A stretch of DNA of 64,000 bases from positions 1-64,000 of the forward strand of contig NZ_VOLS01000011.1 of the NCBI RefSeq assembly GCF_007954265.1, in the 5' to 3' direction. The translations under genes and the position numbers were made by a program. The notes under the pieces were generated by a model. The model saw only the letters and a program-made list of their open reading frames with translations, was not told where the DNA came from and searched no databases. Shown piece after piece: positions 36,336 to 46,289 of this stretch (its first letter is position 1; the number at the start of each line of letters is the position of its first letter). The stretch comes from Colwellia sp. C1TZA3. GTDB taxonomy: Bacteria; Pseudomonadota; Gammaproteobacteria; Enterobacterales; Alteromonadaceae.

Positions 36336-37181
36336 ATGACAAATTCTCTTGCGATCAACTTAGAAAACTTTCAACAAGTTATTATCGAAGCATCAAAAAC
36401 TAAACTGGTACTGGTCAATTTTTGGGCTCAGCAAATTCCAGAAAGTGTTGAATTACGCGACAAGTTGGCGAAGGCATTAGCTAATTGTAGCGACACACTT
36501 TTGTTTACCACTGTTGATTGCGAAAGCCAGGGACAAATTGCTCAACAGTTTGGTATTCAAAGTTTGCCAACGGTAATTTTAGTGCAAGATGGTCAACCAC
36601 TTGACGGCCTAACGGGGCCACAAACCGATGCAACAATTAATGAGTTTTTGGATAAATATTTACCGAAACAACAAGATGTTTTATTAGCCGAGGCAAAAGT
36701 ACTATTAGCAGAAAATAAAGTGGCTGAAGCATTTCCTATTATTAATCAAGCTTATCAACTGGACAATGAACGTGCTGATATTAAGTTGGTTTTATCAGAT
36801 GTTTATATTCAAACCGGTAAAATTACCGAAGCAGAGGCAATACTAAAAAGTATTAAAATGATCGATCAAGACAGTGCTTATCAATCATTAATGGCAAAAT
36901 TAGAATTAGCCACTCAGGCCGCAGACTCTCCTGAAATTCAAGCACTTGAGCAACAGTTAGCCAATGATCTTGATAATGTTGAACTACAACAAAAACTAGC
37001 TGCGCAATATAGCCAAGTTAATCGCCATGACGACGCATTAGCGATTCTGTTTCTGTTAGTGCAAAAAGATGGTGCAGACATCACGAGTAAAGACTTATTA
37101 CTTGATGTGCTTAAATCGTTACCTGAGGGTGATGCACTAGCGAGCAAATATAGACGTAAGCTTTATACCTTAATGTATTAA
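36336..37181 (+). CDS. cnoX: CnoX/YbbN-like thioredoxin-TPR co-chaperone lacking active-site cysteines
   Basis: A 281-residue protein with a thioredoxin fold (~1-110) and a TPR-like helical part (~115-280). Start at ATG 36336 behind GGAACGG. Where thioredoxin has WCGPC, this protein reads WAQQIPES, so both catalytic cysteines are gone. E. coli CnoX keeps one (SQHC). The family transfers clients to GroEL and DnaK and protects them during oxidative stress; here a redox switch through this site is not possible. The LPTVILVQDGQ strand with cis-proline is retained. It is a single gene with a downstream terminator. Confidence 0.85.
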   Translation: MTNSLAINLENFQQVIIEASKTKLVLVNFWAQQIPESVELRDKLAKALANCSDTLLFTTVDCESQGQIAQQFGIQSLPTVILVQDGQPLDGLTGPQTDATINEFLDKYLPKQQDVLLAEAKVLLAENKVAEAFPIINQAYQLDNERADIKLVLSDVYIQTGKITEAEAILKSIKMIDQDSAYQSLMAKLELATQAADSPEIQALEQQLANDLDNVELQQKLAAQYSQVNRHDDALAILFLLVQKDGADITSKDLLLDVLKSLPEGDALASKYRRKLYTLMY

Positions 37182-37223
37182 AGCTTTTGGTTAATCCGGC
37201 ACTGATGTAAAAGCAACTTATCT

Positions 37224-37257
37224 AAACGCATAGCGAGTCAATCGTTATGCGTTTTTT
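37224..37257 (+). terminator. Terminator after the CnoX-like gene
   Basis: AAACGCATA and TATGCGTTT make a 9-bp stem followed by a T run, 43 bp after the stop. Confidence 0.85.
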
Positions 37258-37466
37258 ATTAGCGAATTTTTATCAATGTTAAGAAAACAGTCATTAAATT
37301 TTTTGTTATTATATCGCTACAGCCATTAAGTTTTCATCTTTCAATAAGTATGAAAACTCATTTAAAAACTTTTGAATCTTCTTCTCTACCACTAGCTGAC
37401 AATACCACAGGGGCTTTGCTTTGAGTTGTAGCCTAACATTTGCAATTCTCCCACTTTTGATACTAA

Positions 37467-37623
37467 TACCAGTTCCATTAAGTTTGTGATCTTGTTGTGC
37501 GCAGGAAAAATAACTCAAGGTAAGGCGCTCGATTGAGCAATAGCTGGCTATTGGGAGTGAGAGCAACACAGCCTTGAGCTATTTTAACTAGTACAAGTGA
37601 GCAATAACTTAATGGGATTGGTA
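37467..37623 (-). repeat. Palindromic element, family 1 (copy E)
   Basis: A full-length copy, TACCAGTTCC to GGATTGGTA, in the 779-bp gap between the CnoX-like gene and the DUF3820 gene. The remaining ~200 bp between this and the next fragment contains no intact gene that I recognise. Confidence 0.85.
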
Positions 37624-37824
37624 TAAGTCATGCAAACTATGTCTCACAATGGGGACTAAACCATTGGCGATAAGTGCACCATTATTTAAGTTAAAATGCT
37701 TTGCTACTAATGAGAAGGTGTCAGTTAAATAAGTATAAAGTGGCCGTTGCAGCGGGATCTATATCAACCAACCCAGAGAGCCTATGATCAAGCGTTAAGT
37801 CGATTATCGCGTAAGTGATTGACG

Positions 37825-37869
37825 ATATTTTAACTAGTACAAGTGAGCAATAACTTAATGGGATTGGTA
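37825..37869 (-). repeat. Family 1 end fragment (copy F)
   Basis: 45 bp matching only the AACTAGTACAAGTGAGCAAT...GGATTGGTA end of family 1, in the same orientation as copy E 200 bp to the left. Together they may mark a duplication or deletion between two copies. Confidence 0.75.
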
Positions 37870-37960
37870 TAAGCAGTAGGTGTGACATTTTTATGTCAAA
37901 ACATAAGTGCATTAATAATAATGAATAACATTTAGAGGCTCAATTGAGCACGGGGAATTT

Positions 37961-38182
37961 ATGTCGATAGACAACAATGCAGAGTTAATTGCTGCGATAA
38001 ATCAGATAATGCCCTTCGGCAAATATAGCGGCAGAAAGTTGCTGCAATTACCTGAACCTTATTTAGTTTGGTTTCACGGTAAGGGCTTTCCAGAAGGAAA
38101 ACTCGGTGAACAATTAGCGCTAATTTATGAAGTTAAACTTAATGGTTTGGAAGATATGTTAAGGCCTTTGTTAAGGGGCTAA
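37961..38182 (+). CDS. DUF3820 family protein
   Basis: A 73-residue cytoplasmic protein with the DUF3820 pattern MPFGKYSGRKLLQLPEPYLVWF followed by KGFPEGKLGEQLALIYEVKLNGLE. The family is widespread in gammaproteobacteria, has been annotated as a quorum-sensing-regulated factor, and has no proven function. GGGGAA precedes the ATG. It stands alone, 332 bp before rmf; I see no gene in that gap. Confidence 0.9.
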   Translation: MSIDNNAELIAAINQIMPFGKYSGRKLLQLPEPYLVWFHGKGFPEGKLGEQLALIYEVKLNGLEDMLRPLLRG

Positions 38183-38514
38183 TATTATTAAGACACTTTT
38201 ACCCCTATTTAAATTAATTTGTTATCTAATTTATTATTTTAAGATCTGTTTGCTATATGTGATTTTGGTAACGAATTGTTTTGCAATAGATAGTTCATAA
38301 CCGTGTTTTAAACTAGACTATTTCGCCCAATAACAGCGATGAAAATTGCTCAATTCACCATGGCATCAACTTGCATTCATCACATTGTTGTTCTTAAATT
38401 AACTGTTGATTGAAGTGAAGATTTAAGTTCTAAGTTTTAAGGTTTGAAATTCATCCTTATTTATTATTTAAATATCAGCCAGTTATAAAATTATTATGAG
38501 ATGAGGTGTTATTT

Positions 38515-38688
38515 ATGAAAAGGCAGAAAAGAGACAAATTAGGCAGAGCACATTCAAATGGCTACCAAGCTGGCCTTTGTGGTAGAACCAAGGGACATTG
38601 TCCGTATCACAATACCGATGTTAAGTCGGAATGGCTTGGTGGTTGGCGAGAAGCCCTGACCGATCGAAGTATGGGGTTGTTTAAATAG
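38515..38688 (+). CDS. rmf: Ribosome modulation factor
   Basis: A 57-residue basic protein that dimerises 70S ribosomes into inactive 100S particles in stationary phase or stress. Start at ATG 38515 after GAGGTG. The conserved MKRQKRDKLGRAHSNGYQAG start and the CPY...WLGGWREALTDR segment are present. The gene is isolated, as in E. coli where it responds to ppGpp. Nothing else is visible in the 282 bp before folA. Confidence 0.95.
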   Translation: MKRQKRDKLGRAHSNGYQAGLCGRTKGHCPYHNTDVKSEWLGGWREALTDRSMGLFK

Positions 38689-38970
38689 CAAAAACTAATT
38701 GGTATAAACACAGTTCAGCGTTTTTTCATTTGGCATGGCGAGTTATTACTTGATAAAAATTTTGAGAACGCACATTAGTCATTGGGATAAGCTTTAATTA
38801 ATAACCTGCAGTAGTTGAATATCCCAAAAAATTCTTTCCATTAGTTTTATTATTATTTTTCTATGAGTTTTATCAAAGGTGCATTCGTAGCGATACAATT
38901 GCCCCTTTTTTGTTGTCGTTAATAACGTATAATATTTTAAAATTTAGCTGTCGATTAAGTAAAAAATCTT

Positions 38971-39459
38971 ATGACCATACTTTCAATGATAGTGGCGCAC
39001 GCCAATAATCGTGTAATCGGTAAAAACAATGATATGCCTTGGCACTTGCCAGCCGATTTGGCCTATTTTAAAAAGACTACCTTAGGTAAACCCATTATTA
39101 TGGGGCGAAAAACTTTTCAATCTATTGGTCGGCCTTTGCCTGGGCGGAAAAATATTGTTATTTCGCGTGATGATAACTTTCAAGCAGAGGGCGTTGAGGT
39201 GGTTCATTCTGTTGATGCCGCTTTAGCTTTAGTTGTTGATAACGCTGAAGCCATGGTTATTGGTGGAGGCGCTATTTACCAACATTGCTTAGCCGCGGCG
39301 CAACGACTTTATATTACCCATATTAATGCCGATATTGATGGCGATACTTATTTCCCTGAATATGATTTAACCGTGTGGAAAAAAATTGCTAGCGATATTC
39401 GTCCCAGTGATGAGAAAAATCTCTATCAGTTAGACTTTTCAGTTTATGAAAAAGTTTAA
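38971..39459 (+). CDS. folA: Dihydrofolate reductase FolA
   Basis: A 162-residue NADPH-dependent enzyme that regenerates tetrahydrofolate, the target of trimethoprim. Substrate-site features are MIVAHANNRVIGKNNDMPWHLPADLAYFK (Met20-type loop and the acidic D27 equivalent), GRKTFQSIGRPLPGRKNIVISR and the cofactor loop VIGGGAIYQ. Length is standard. It is monocistronic with a strong bidirectional terminator downstream. The folB-folK genes lie 5 kb upstream. Confidence 0.97.
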   Translation: MTILSMIVAHANNRVIGKNNDMPWHLPADLAYFKKTTLGKPIIMGRKTFQSIGRPLPGRKNIVISRDDNFQAEGVEVVHSVDAALALVVDNAEAMVIGGGAIYQHCLAAAQRLYITHINADIDGDTYFPEYDLTVWKKIASDIRPSDEKNLYQLDFSVYEKV

Positions 39460-39527
39460 AGATAAGGTTGGCGTGATAGCTAAGCGCTCAATAAACCAGA
39501 CCTATTGATATAAGTAGTCGTGAACAT

Positions 39528-39555
39528 AAAAAAGAGCGCTTAAGCGCTCTTTTTT
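39528..39555. terminator. Bidirectional terminator between folA and the chemotaxis receptor gene
   Basis: A perfect palindrome, AAAAAAGAGCGCTTA and its complement ending in TTTTTT, serves both converging genes. Confidence 0.9.
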
Positions 39556-39561
39556 ATTTAA

Positions 39562-39718
39562 TACCAATCCCATTAAGTTATTGCTCATTTGTACTAGTTA
39601 AAATAGCTCAAGGCTGTGTTGCTCTCAATCCCAATAGCCAGCTATTGCTCAATCGAGCGCCTTACCTTGAGTTATTTTTCCTGCGCACAACAAGATCACA
39701 AACTTAATGGAACTGGTA
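39562..39718 (+). repeat. Palindromic element, family 1 (copy G)
   Basis: A full-length copy, TACCAATCCC to AACTGGTA, immediately after the folA terminator and 22 bp before the stop codon of the chemotaxis receptor gene. Confidence 0.85.
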
Positions 39719-39740
39719 TAAGCTTTGAGCTTAAGCAAAA

Positions 39741-41759
39741 CTAAAGCTTAAATTCTTGTACTGATTGTTGTAACTCTTCAGCTAAGCGGGCAACTTCACT
39801 ACTCGCTTCTGCTGTTTGCTTTGAGCCTGCTGTTGTTTGTTCAGCAATGGTGACAATTGATTCAAGGTTTTCGCTTATTTCATGAGCAACAACACTCTGC
39901 TCTCCAGCGGCTGTTGCTATTTGTGAGCTACGGTCAAAGGCTTCATGAACTGCGTGTGTAATGGTATCAAGTGCTTGCTCTGCTTGGATACCTTGCTCAA
40001 CACAGTTTGTTGCTTGCTTTTTACCTGTATTCATCACTAAAACCGCTTTTTCTGCACCATTTTGTAGCACTTCAATCATATTTTGAATTTCTTGGGTGGA
40101 TACTTGAGTTCGACTTGCCAAGGTTCTCACTTCATCAGCGACCACAGCAAAGCCTCTACCTTGCTCACCCGCACGAGCGGCTTCTATTGCCGCGTTTAGT
40201 GCTAATAAGTTGGTTTGCTCTGCAATACCTCTGATCACATCAAGAATGCCACCAATTGAGGCACTATCTTGTTGTAATTTATTAATAACTTGTGAAGCAG
40301 ACTCGACTTCATTAGCTAATAGTTCAATCGTTTGACGGTTATGACTAGAAATAACTTTAACGCGCTCAGCTTCGTCATCAGCTTGTTTGATTTCGCCTAA
40401 GGCATCATTTGCACTTGAGAGCATGCTTTGCGCAGTACTGCTCATTTCAGTGGTAGCAGACGCGGCTTGTTCTACTTGTGTGCGTTGCTCTTCGATGGCT
40501 TTGGTACTTTGTGCGGTCACAGTTGATGTTTGTTCAGCCGCTGTTGCTAGCTGGGTCGAGCGACTAACAATGCTTTGAATTAAGTTACGTAAACTATCGA
40601 TTAATAAGTTGCAGTTAGCAGAAAGCTGAGCGAATTCATCATTGCCACTTTCATCTAGCTTGTGAGATAAGTCACCAGATGCAACAATATTGAGCATTGC
40701 ATTTACTCGGCTTAATGGACGAATAATACTTGTTAACGTCACCCACGCGATGGCGATAGCCAGCACGATAGACACTAAGGTGATAATTAGGGTATTAACT
40801 GTACCGTCAGATACTGACGCCTTTACCAAGTTGCCTGTTGCAATCGCTGTTTCATTGGCTAAATTTACTTGTGTGGCTAATATTGCATTAGCATTACTGA
40901 TGCCATTTTCTGCTAATTGTAAACTCATCTTTGCTGCTGCAATCGCGCTTAGTTGATTATTTTTATGAGTGAAAATTTTATCGCTGCCAGTAATATAGCT
41001 TTGTAATGCTGAAAAGCTATCGTTTAACTTATCAGCAATATTGCTCACGCCTTGTTGGTTTAATTCATTAACCACATCAGCCACTGAGCGTTCAATATCA
41101 TTAAATGCGTTTTCTATTTGGCTAGCAACCAGTGATGCAGATTGTTGATCTTTTATTTCACGATAATTAAAAGAGGTATTGACCATGTTATTGAGTAAGG
41201 TTTCTAAACGCTCTGCTAAACTAACCGCGCGTTGTAACTTTGTGGAGGCGAGTTTATGATCACCAAGATCTAATAAGATAGTGGTGGTATCGTCTGCTTT
41301 TTCTTCAATAATATATATCTTGTCTGCTAGAGCAAGATTTTGCTCAATAGCAAATTTTCGATTACGAAGCACATTGTCAATTTCCTGCTCTAGACTATTG
41401 TAAACAGGGTCAACTTCACGTAAGTTTTTGATTAAAATTTCTTTGTTTTTAACAATATCTTTTAAGCGTTTTAGCTGAGTTCTAAATTCACTTTTTTCAG
41501 CATCAAAAGTATTATAGTTTTGTGCCAGTGGTGCCAGCGCTGTTTGGTGATATGCGCGCAGCGTTAGGTTGCCAATACCGGTTAGATCGTTAACTAACTT
41601 ATTGCTTGCTTTTAAAGTGGGTATTGCTAGTTCATTTTGCTGCTTGGTAGCATCGCCAATAGTATTTAAACTATTCCATGATATTACGCTGGTTAAAACG
41701 AGTAAAAGCGAAATAATGGTGAAACCACCAATTATTTTCATTGCTACGGTTAAGTTCAT
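39741..41759 (-). CDS. Methyl-accepting chemotaxis protein
   Basis: A 672-residue transmembrane chemoreceptor from ATG 41759, chosen because GGTGGA lies just before it (a GTG four codons upstream is the alternative). One membrane helix near residues 10-30 and a second near 325-350 enclose a ~295-residue periplasmic helical ligand domain. HAMP follows (~350-400), then the signalling domain with the conserved tip [34 protein letters not shown]. The ligand is unknown. It is a stand-alone gene, as is common for receptors acting through distant che genes. Confidence 0.93.
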   Translation of the reverse strand: MNLTVAMKIIGGFTIISLLLVLTSVISWNSLNTIGDATKQQNELAIPTLKASNKLVNDLTGIGNLTLRAYHQTALAPLAQNYNTFDAEKSEFRTQLKRLKDIVKNKEILIKNLREVDPVYNSLEQEIDNVLRNRKFAIEQNLALADKIYIIEEKADDTTTILLDLGDHKLASTKLQRAVSLAERLETLLNNMVNTSFNYREIKDQQSASLVASQIENAFNDIERSVADVVNELNQQGVSNIADKLNDSFSALQSYITGSDKIFTHKNNQLSAIAAAKMSLQLAENGISNANAILATQVNLANETAIATGNLVKASVSDGTVNTLIITLVSIVLAIAIAWVTLTSIIRPLSRVNAMLNIVASGDLSHKLDESGNDEFAQLSANCNLLIDSLRNLIQSIVSRSTQLATAAEQTSTVTAQSTKAIEEQRTQVEQAASATTEMSSTAQSMLSSANDALGEIKQADDEAERVKVISSHNRQTIELLANEVESASQVINKLQQDSASIGGILDVIRGIAEQTNLLALNAAIEAARAGEQGRGFAVVADEVRTLASRTQVSTQEIQNMIEVLQNGAEKAVLVMNTGKKQATNCVEQGIQAEQALDTITHAVHEAFDRSSQIATAAGEQSVVAHEISENLESIVTIAEQTTAGSKQTAEASSEVARLAEELQQSVQEFKL

Positions 41760-41925
41760 AGATTCCACCAATATATAAATTAAATCATACTTTAATCACA
41801 GAAAAAATAATAAGCGTTATTACTTATCCACGTGATCATTCATTATTATTAGACTACAAAGGAATATGCATATTTCTTTTTGCTAGTATAACAAGCTCAA
41901 TTACTTTTTAAACTACTGCTATGCA

Positions 41926-42744
41926 TTAGTTTAATTTTATATGTGCTTGTTCAATAAATACTTTTTTATCATGCCATCTCAGCATAGTTAGATGTTGTCC
42001 CCAAACACAGCCAGTATCAAGTGCGTATATATTATTAGCTGGGCAATGACCCATCAAAGCAGCCCAATGGCCGAATATCCATTGGGTATTGCCGTTAACA
42101 TGGCCAAATGCAAACCAAGGCAATAATTCTTTTGGCGCGCTGCTCGGGCTTTCTTTACAGCTAAACTCTAAACTACCATCAGCGAAGCAATAGCGCATAC
42201 GGGTTAGCGAGTTGATAGTAAACCTAAAGCGGCTAAGCTCATCGTCTGCCTCTAGCCAACTGCTAGGCTGTTCACCATACATCTTGCTCAACCAGGCGTG
42301 GCTTGCTGAAGAGGTTAAATGCTGTTGTGCTATTTCTGCCTGTTTAAGTGCTTGTTGAGGTGTCCACTGCGGGGAAAGTCCCGCGTGGCTCATATAGGTT
42401 TCTTCATTAGGCAGTTTTTGAATAAGTGGCTGTTGACTTAACCAGTGCATCAGTTCTGCTACATCTGGCGCTGATAATAATGGCGCTAGATGATCTTGTT
42501 TTTTGACTTTTTTAATACCGTGATAAACGGCCAGTAAATGTAAGTCATGATTACCTAAAACTACTTTAGCACTTTGCCCAAGTGACTTAATAAAGCGCAA
42601 TGTTTCAAGAGAATTAGGCCCACGGGCCACTAAATCACCTGCAACATAAAGTTGGTCGCTAGTCGTGGAAAAGCTCACCTGAGTTAATAAAGCTTTCAGT
42701 TCGCTGTAGCAGCCTTGAATGTCACCGACGAAATAAATAGCCAT
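41926..42744 (-). CDS. apaH: Symmetrical diadenosine tetraphosphatase ApaH
   Basis: A 272-residue metallophosphatase that cleaves Ap4A to two ADP and also removes Np4 caps from RNA. Metal-binding motifs GDIQGCYSELKALL, GDLVARGPNSLETL and GNHDLHLLA are intact. It is the last gene of lptD-surA-pdxA-rsmA-apaG-apaH, 9 bp after apaG. Confidence 0.97.
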   Translation of the reverse strand: MAIYFVGDIQGCYSELKALLTQVSFSTTSDQLYVAGDLVARGPNSLETLRFIKSLGQSAKVVLGNHDLHLLAVYHGIKKVKKQDHLAPLLSAPDVAELMHWLSQQPLIQKLPNEETYMSHAGLSPQWTPQQALKQAEIAQQHLTSSASHAWLSKMYGEQPSSWLEADDELSRFRFTINSLTRMRYCFADGSLEFSCKESPSSAPKELLPWFAFGHVNGNTQWIFGHWAALMGHCPANNIYALDTGCVWGQHLTMLRWHDKKVFIEQAHIKLN

Positions 42745-42753
42745 TATTGCTCT

Positions 42754-43146
42754 CTAGTTTAATATATTGGGCTTTGCTAAGCGAAACAGTGGTATTTCAA
42801 CCTGAACCAACTTGGCTGATTTCCTTTGCATTTGGTAGTGCCCTTGCATATTCCCCAAAGGAGATTTTAATATACAGCCACTGGTATAAGTAAATTTTTG
42901 GCCAGCTTTAATAAAAGGTTGCTGACCAATAACGCCTTCACCTGATACGGTGTTAGAGTCACCGTTAGCGTCGGTAATCAACCAGTAGCGACTGAGTAGT
43001 TGCACCGTTTCATCACTATTGTTTATTACAGTAACTGTGTAACTAAAAACAAACTGTTCTTCAGCTTCGACAGACTGTTGTGCTAAATAGTCACTAATGA
43101 CACTGACCTCAATATCAGTAACGGTTGCTACTTGGTTATCATTCAT
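42754..43146 (-). CDS. apaG: ApaG
   Basis: A 130-residue protein with a fibronectin-type beta fold, of uncertain biochemical role (linked to Co2+ tolerance and Mg2+ efflux in enterics). The patterns [28 protein letters not shown]-like [13 protein letters not shown] and YTSGC are typical. It overlaps the end of rsmA by 8 bp, so translation is coupled. Confidence 0.95.
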   Translation of the reverse strand: MNDNQVATVTDIEVSVISDYLAQQSVEAEEQFVFSYTVTVINNSDETVQLLSRYWLITDANGDSNTVSGEGVIGQQPFIKAGQKFTYTSGCILKSPLGNMQGHYQMQRKSAKLVQVEIPLFRLAKPNILN

Positions 43147-43960
43147 CGTTAAGCTCTATCGGGTTGTCAGTAACAAAATTAGCTAACATAACAAAATCGG
43201 CTAAGGATAAATTTTCAGCACGCAGTCCTGGATCAATACCTAATGACGTTAATTGCTCGGCAGAAATCAGTTTTTTAAAGCTGTTACGAATGGTTTTTCG
43301 GCGCTGATTAAAGGCCGCTAAACAGACTTTGTTCAGTGAGTTAATATCCTTAACTGGATTTTTAATGGTTTTATGCGGTATTAACCTAACAATAGCTGAG
43401 TCTACTTTAGGTGCTGGTTTGAAGGCTTCTGGACCTATTTCCATCACCGGAATAACTTGGCATTGGTATTGTGTCATGATCGACAAACGGCCATAAGCTT
43501 TACAGTTTTCACCGGAAGCCATGCGTTGTACAACCTCTTTTTGCAGCATAAAGTGCATATCTTTTACTTTGTCTTTAAAGGTCAGTAAGTGAAAGATCAG
43601 TGGTGTTGAAATGTTATAAGGCAAATTACCAAAAATACGCAACGGTTTCTCATCACTGGCTAACTGGGCAAAATCAAATTTTAGGGCATCTTCTTCATAA
43701 ATAGTTAATTTAGTGGCCAAAAAAGGATGATGGCGCAATCTATGCGCTAAATCCCGGTCTAACTCTATGACACTAAGTTGACCCGCACGTTCTATAACAG
43801 GCTCGGTAAGGGCGCCTAAGCCAGGGCCAATTTCAACTAAGTTTTCATTAGGCTCGGGGTTGATGACGTCAACAATATTGCTAATGATGGCGTCATTATG
43901 TAAAAAGTTTTGTCCAAAGCGTTTTTTGGCTTGATGACCTAAATGGGAATTTTTACTCAT
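43139..43960 (-). CDS. rsmA: 16S rRNA dimethyladenosine transferase RsmA (KsgA)
   Basis: A 273-residue SAM-dependent enzyme that dimethylates the two adjacent adenines near the 3' end of 16S rRNA (A1518 and A1519), a late checkpoint of 30S assembly. Motifs are [23 protein letters not shown] (SAM loop), VIELDRDL and [15 protein letters not shown] (catalytic NLPY). Length is standard. It follows pdxA by 18 bp. Confidence 0.97.
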   Translation of the reverse strand: MSKNSHLGHQAKKRFGQNFLHNDAIISNIVDVINPEPNENLVEIGPGLGALTEPVIERAGQLSVIELDRDLAHRLRHHPFLATKLTIYEEDALKFDFAQLASDEKPLRIFGNLPYNISTPLIFHLLTFKDKVKDMHFMLQKEVVQRMASGENCKAYGRLSIMTQYQCQVIPVMEIGPEAFKPAPKVDSAIVRLIPHKTIKNPVKDINSLNKVCLAAFNQRRKTIRNSFKKLISAEQLTSLGIDPGLRAENLSLADFVMLANFVTDNPIELNDE

Positions 43961-43978
43961 AGTGTATTTTTGCTCGAA

Positions 43979-44968
43979 TTAATCTTCTGCATGGTTATTA
44001 GCTAATGTTATTGCCGTGTTTAAAGCTTCTTTGAAGCTGCCGACATCGGCTTTATCGGTGCCAGCCAAATCTAAGGCAGTACCGTGATCGACAGATGTTC
44101 TGATGAAGGGCAGTCCTAAAGTAATATTGACTGAAGAGCCAAAACCTTTATATTTAAGTACCGGTAAACCCTGGTCATGAAACATAGTTAAAATAGCATC
44201 AGCGTCATCTAAGTATTTAGCCTGGAAGATGGTATCAGCAGGCAACGGGCCGATCAGGTTCATACCTTCTAAGCGCAACTCGTCTAAAGCGGGGATCATT
44301 ACATCGATTTCTTCACGGCCCAGATGGCCGTCTTCACCGGCATGCGGGTTGATGCCACAAACATAAATTTTAGGATCATCAATGCCAAATTTGTCAATCA
44401 AGTCTCGATGTAATATACGAGTAACTTTTTGCAGCCTTTCGTGTGTGATGGCTTTAGAGACATAAGCTAAAGGAATATGGGTGGTGACAAGCGCAACTCT
44501 TAAGCCTTCTGTCGCTAACATCATTACCACATCAGAACAGTTTGCTTGATTAGCAAAATATTCGGTATGACCGCTAAATGCGATACCGGCTTTATTGATT
44601 AAACCTTTATGAACTGGGCCAGTAACGACCGCATCGAATTCGCCAGAAATATTTTTTTCACTGGCAATGCGTAATGTTTCAACTACGTAGCGACCATTGT
44701 TAGCGTTAAGAACACCAGGCTCACAAATATCGTCCAATGCTACCGGTAACACAATTAGCGTTCCGGCTTGGTGGGCGGTTATTTCATCATCGGCGTTATA
44801 GGGCTTAATGATCAGTGGCAAGTTTAATAATTTCGCCCTTGCTATTAATAACTCAGGCGAGACGACCGCAACCATTTGCATTGGCCAATCTTGCTGCGCG
44901 ACTTTTATCATCAGGTCTGGGCCAATACCTGCTGGCTCTCCTGGTGTTATTGCAATTCGTTTTAACAC
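43979..44968 (-). CDS. pdxA: 4-hydroxythreonine-4-phosphate dehydrogenase PdxA
   Basis: A 329-residue metal- and NAD-dependent enzyme of pyridoxal phosphate synthesis. The start [19 protein letters not shown], the metal-ligand segment [10 protein letters not shown], the [17 protein letters not shown] stretch and the [15 protein letters not shown] segment are all present. It shares one base with the end of surA, which suggests coupling. Confidence 0.97.
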   Translation of the reverse strand: MLKRIAITPGEPAGIGPDLMIKVAQQDWPMQMVAVVSPELLIARAKLLNLPLIIKPYNADDEITAHQAGTLIVLPVALDDICEPGVLNANNGRYVVETLRIASEKNISGEFDAVVTGPVHKGLINKAGIAFSGHTEYFANQANCSDVVMMLATEGLRVALVTTHIPLAYVSKAITHERLQKVTRILHRDLIDKFGIDDPKIYVCGINPHAGEDGHLGREEIDVMIPALDELRLEGMNLIGPLPADTIFQAKYLDDADAILTMFHDQGLPVLKYKGFGSSVNITLGLPFIRTSVDHGTALDLAGTDKADVGSFKEALNTAITLANNHAED

Positions 44969-46269
44969 TATTTTTTACCTACTTGTAAAACTTCTATGTA
45001 TGCTTCATCACGTAACTCTTTGATCCAACGTGCACCTTCCATACCGAATTTACGGTTATAAAGTAGTTGGTAGACGCGATTCTCATTCATTTGCGCAGTG
45101 GCATCTAAGGTTCTACGGCCAGTTAATTTAGCGATGTGCCAACCAAACGATGAACGAAAAGGTTGATGCACTTCATCAATATCTAGGCTTGCCAATGCTT
45201 CGGCAAAGGCGGGATCATATTTATTTGGCTCTGACCAACCTAAGTCACCACCACGAACAGAGGTTGGACCCTCAGAGTGTGCTTTTGCAAGCTCTGCAAA
45301 GTCAGCTTCACCAGCATTTAGTTGCTCGACAAAACCTTGTAATAAGGCTTCAGCTTTGGCTTCACTGAGAATAATCGAGGGCTTAATTAAGATGTGACTT
45401 GCTTTTACTTCTTCGATTTCCATGGTTTTACGACCACGAATATCGACTAATTTGACAATACTAAAACCTAGTCCAGTACGGATTGGGCCAAAAATGCTGC
45501 CTTTTTCTTGACCATCGACTATTTCAGAAAATAAGGTCGGCATTTCATTAATTGTTTTCCAACCTAAATCACCGCCTTCAAGTGCGTTACCGCCGCCAGA
45601 TGAAGTCATGGCAATATTAGTAAAGTCGCTACCGTTATTTAACAGCTCAAGTACTTTTTCAGCACGCACTTTAGCCGCGCTGATATCTACTTGCTTTGGA
45701 TTATTGGGGAACTCAATTAATATATGACCTAAGCGATACTCTATATCCGCATTCGTTTGTGCTTTCATCACTGACAGTAGGTTAGCAACTTCTTGTGGTG
45801 AGATATAAATGCGACGACGTAAACTAGCGCGTCGAACTTCACCTGAAATTAACTCGTTGCGAACATTTTCACGATATTTTTCATAATCTAAGCCATCGGT
45901 AACAAGCGACTGGCGAAATGCTGCTAGTGATTGCTTATTCTCTTTTGCCATATTTGATAAGGTTTCATCAAGTTGGGCATCACTGATCTGCACGCCCATG
46001 CGCTCACCCAGTTGCGAGATTATCGCGTCATTAATTAACTTTTCCATTACTTGCACACGTAAAGCGCGATCTGATGGTAAGGTTTGGTTATTCTTTTTTG
46101 CTTGTAAAGTAACAGAGGCGATCAGGTCTTTAACTTCAGACTCTAATACCACACCACTATTAACTACCGCCGCTACTCGGTCTAGTTCAACCTCGATGGC
46201 CATACATTTCCCAAGTGAGCTTAAAATAAACACCGAGCTAAGCAGTAATAATTTCAATGAATTTTTCAT
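44968..46269 (-). CDS. surA: Periplasmic chaperone and prolyl isomerase SurA
   Basis: A 433-residue periplasmic chaperone for outer-membrane proteins, including the neighbouring LptD. A Sec signal covers roughly residues 1-24. The N-terminal chaperone domain ([17 protein letters not shown]) is followed by two parvulin domains ([11 protein letters not shown] near 176 and [11 protein letters not shown] near 285) and the C-terminal helix. It starts 20 bp after lptD. Confidence 0.97.
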   Translation of the reverse strand: MKNSLKLLLLSSVFILSSLGKCMAIEVELDRVAAVVNSGVVLESEVKDLIASVTLQAKKNNQTLPSDRALRVQVMEKLINDAIISQLGERMGVQISDAQLDETLSNMAKENKQSLAAFRQSLVTDGLDYEKYRENVRNELISGEVRRASLRRRIYISPQEVANLLSVMKAQTNADIEYRLGHILIEFPNNPKQVDISAAKVRAEKVLELLNNGSDFTNIAMTSSGGGNALEGGDLGWKTINEMPTLFSEIVDGQEKGSIFGPIRTGLGFSIVKLVDIRGRKTMEIEEVKASHILIKPSIILSEAKAEALLQGFVEQLNAGEADFAELAKAHSEGPTSVRGGDLGWSEPNKYDPAFAEALASLDIDEVHQPFRSSFGWHIAKLTGRRTLDATAQMNENRVYQLLYNRKFGMEGARWIKELRDEAYIEVLQVGKK

Positions 46270-46289
46270 GTAACGTAGGTTTCTTTTAA

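Noticed and set aside
37624-37824. Possible pseudogene between repeat copies E and F
   Set aside because: Short stretches translate to reasonable residues, but stops interrupt every frame and no family is recognised.
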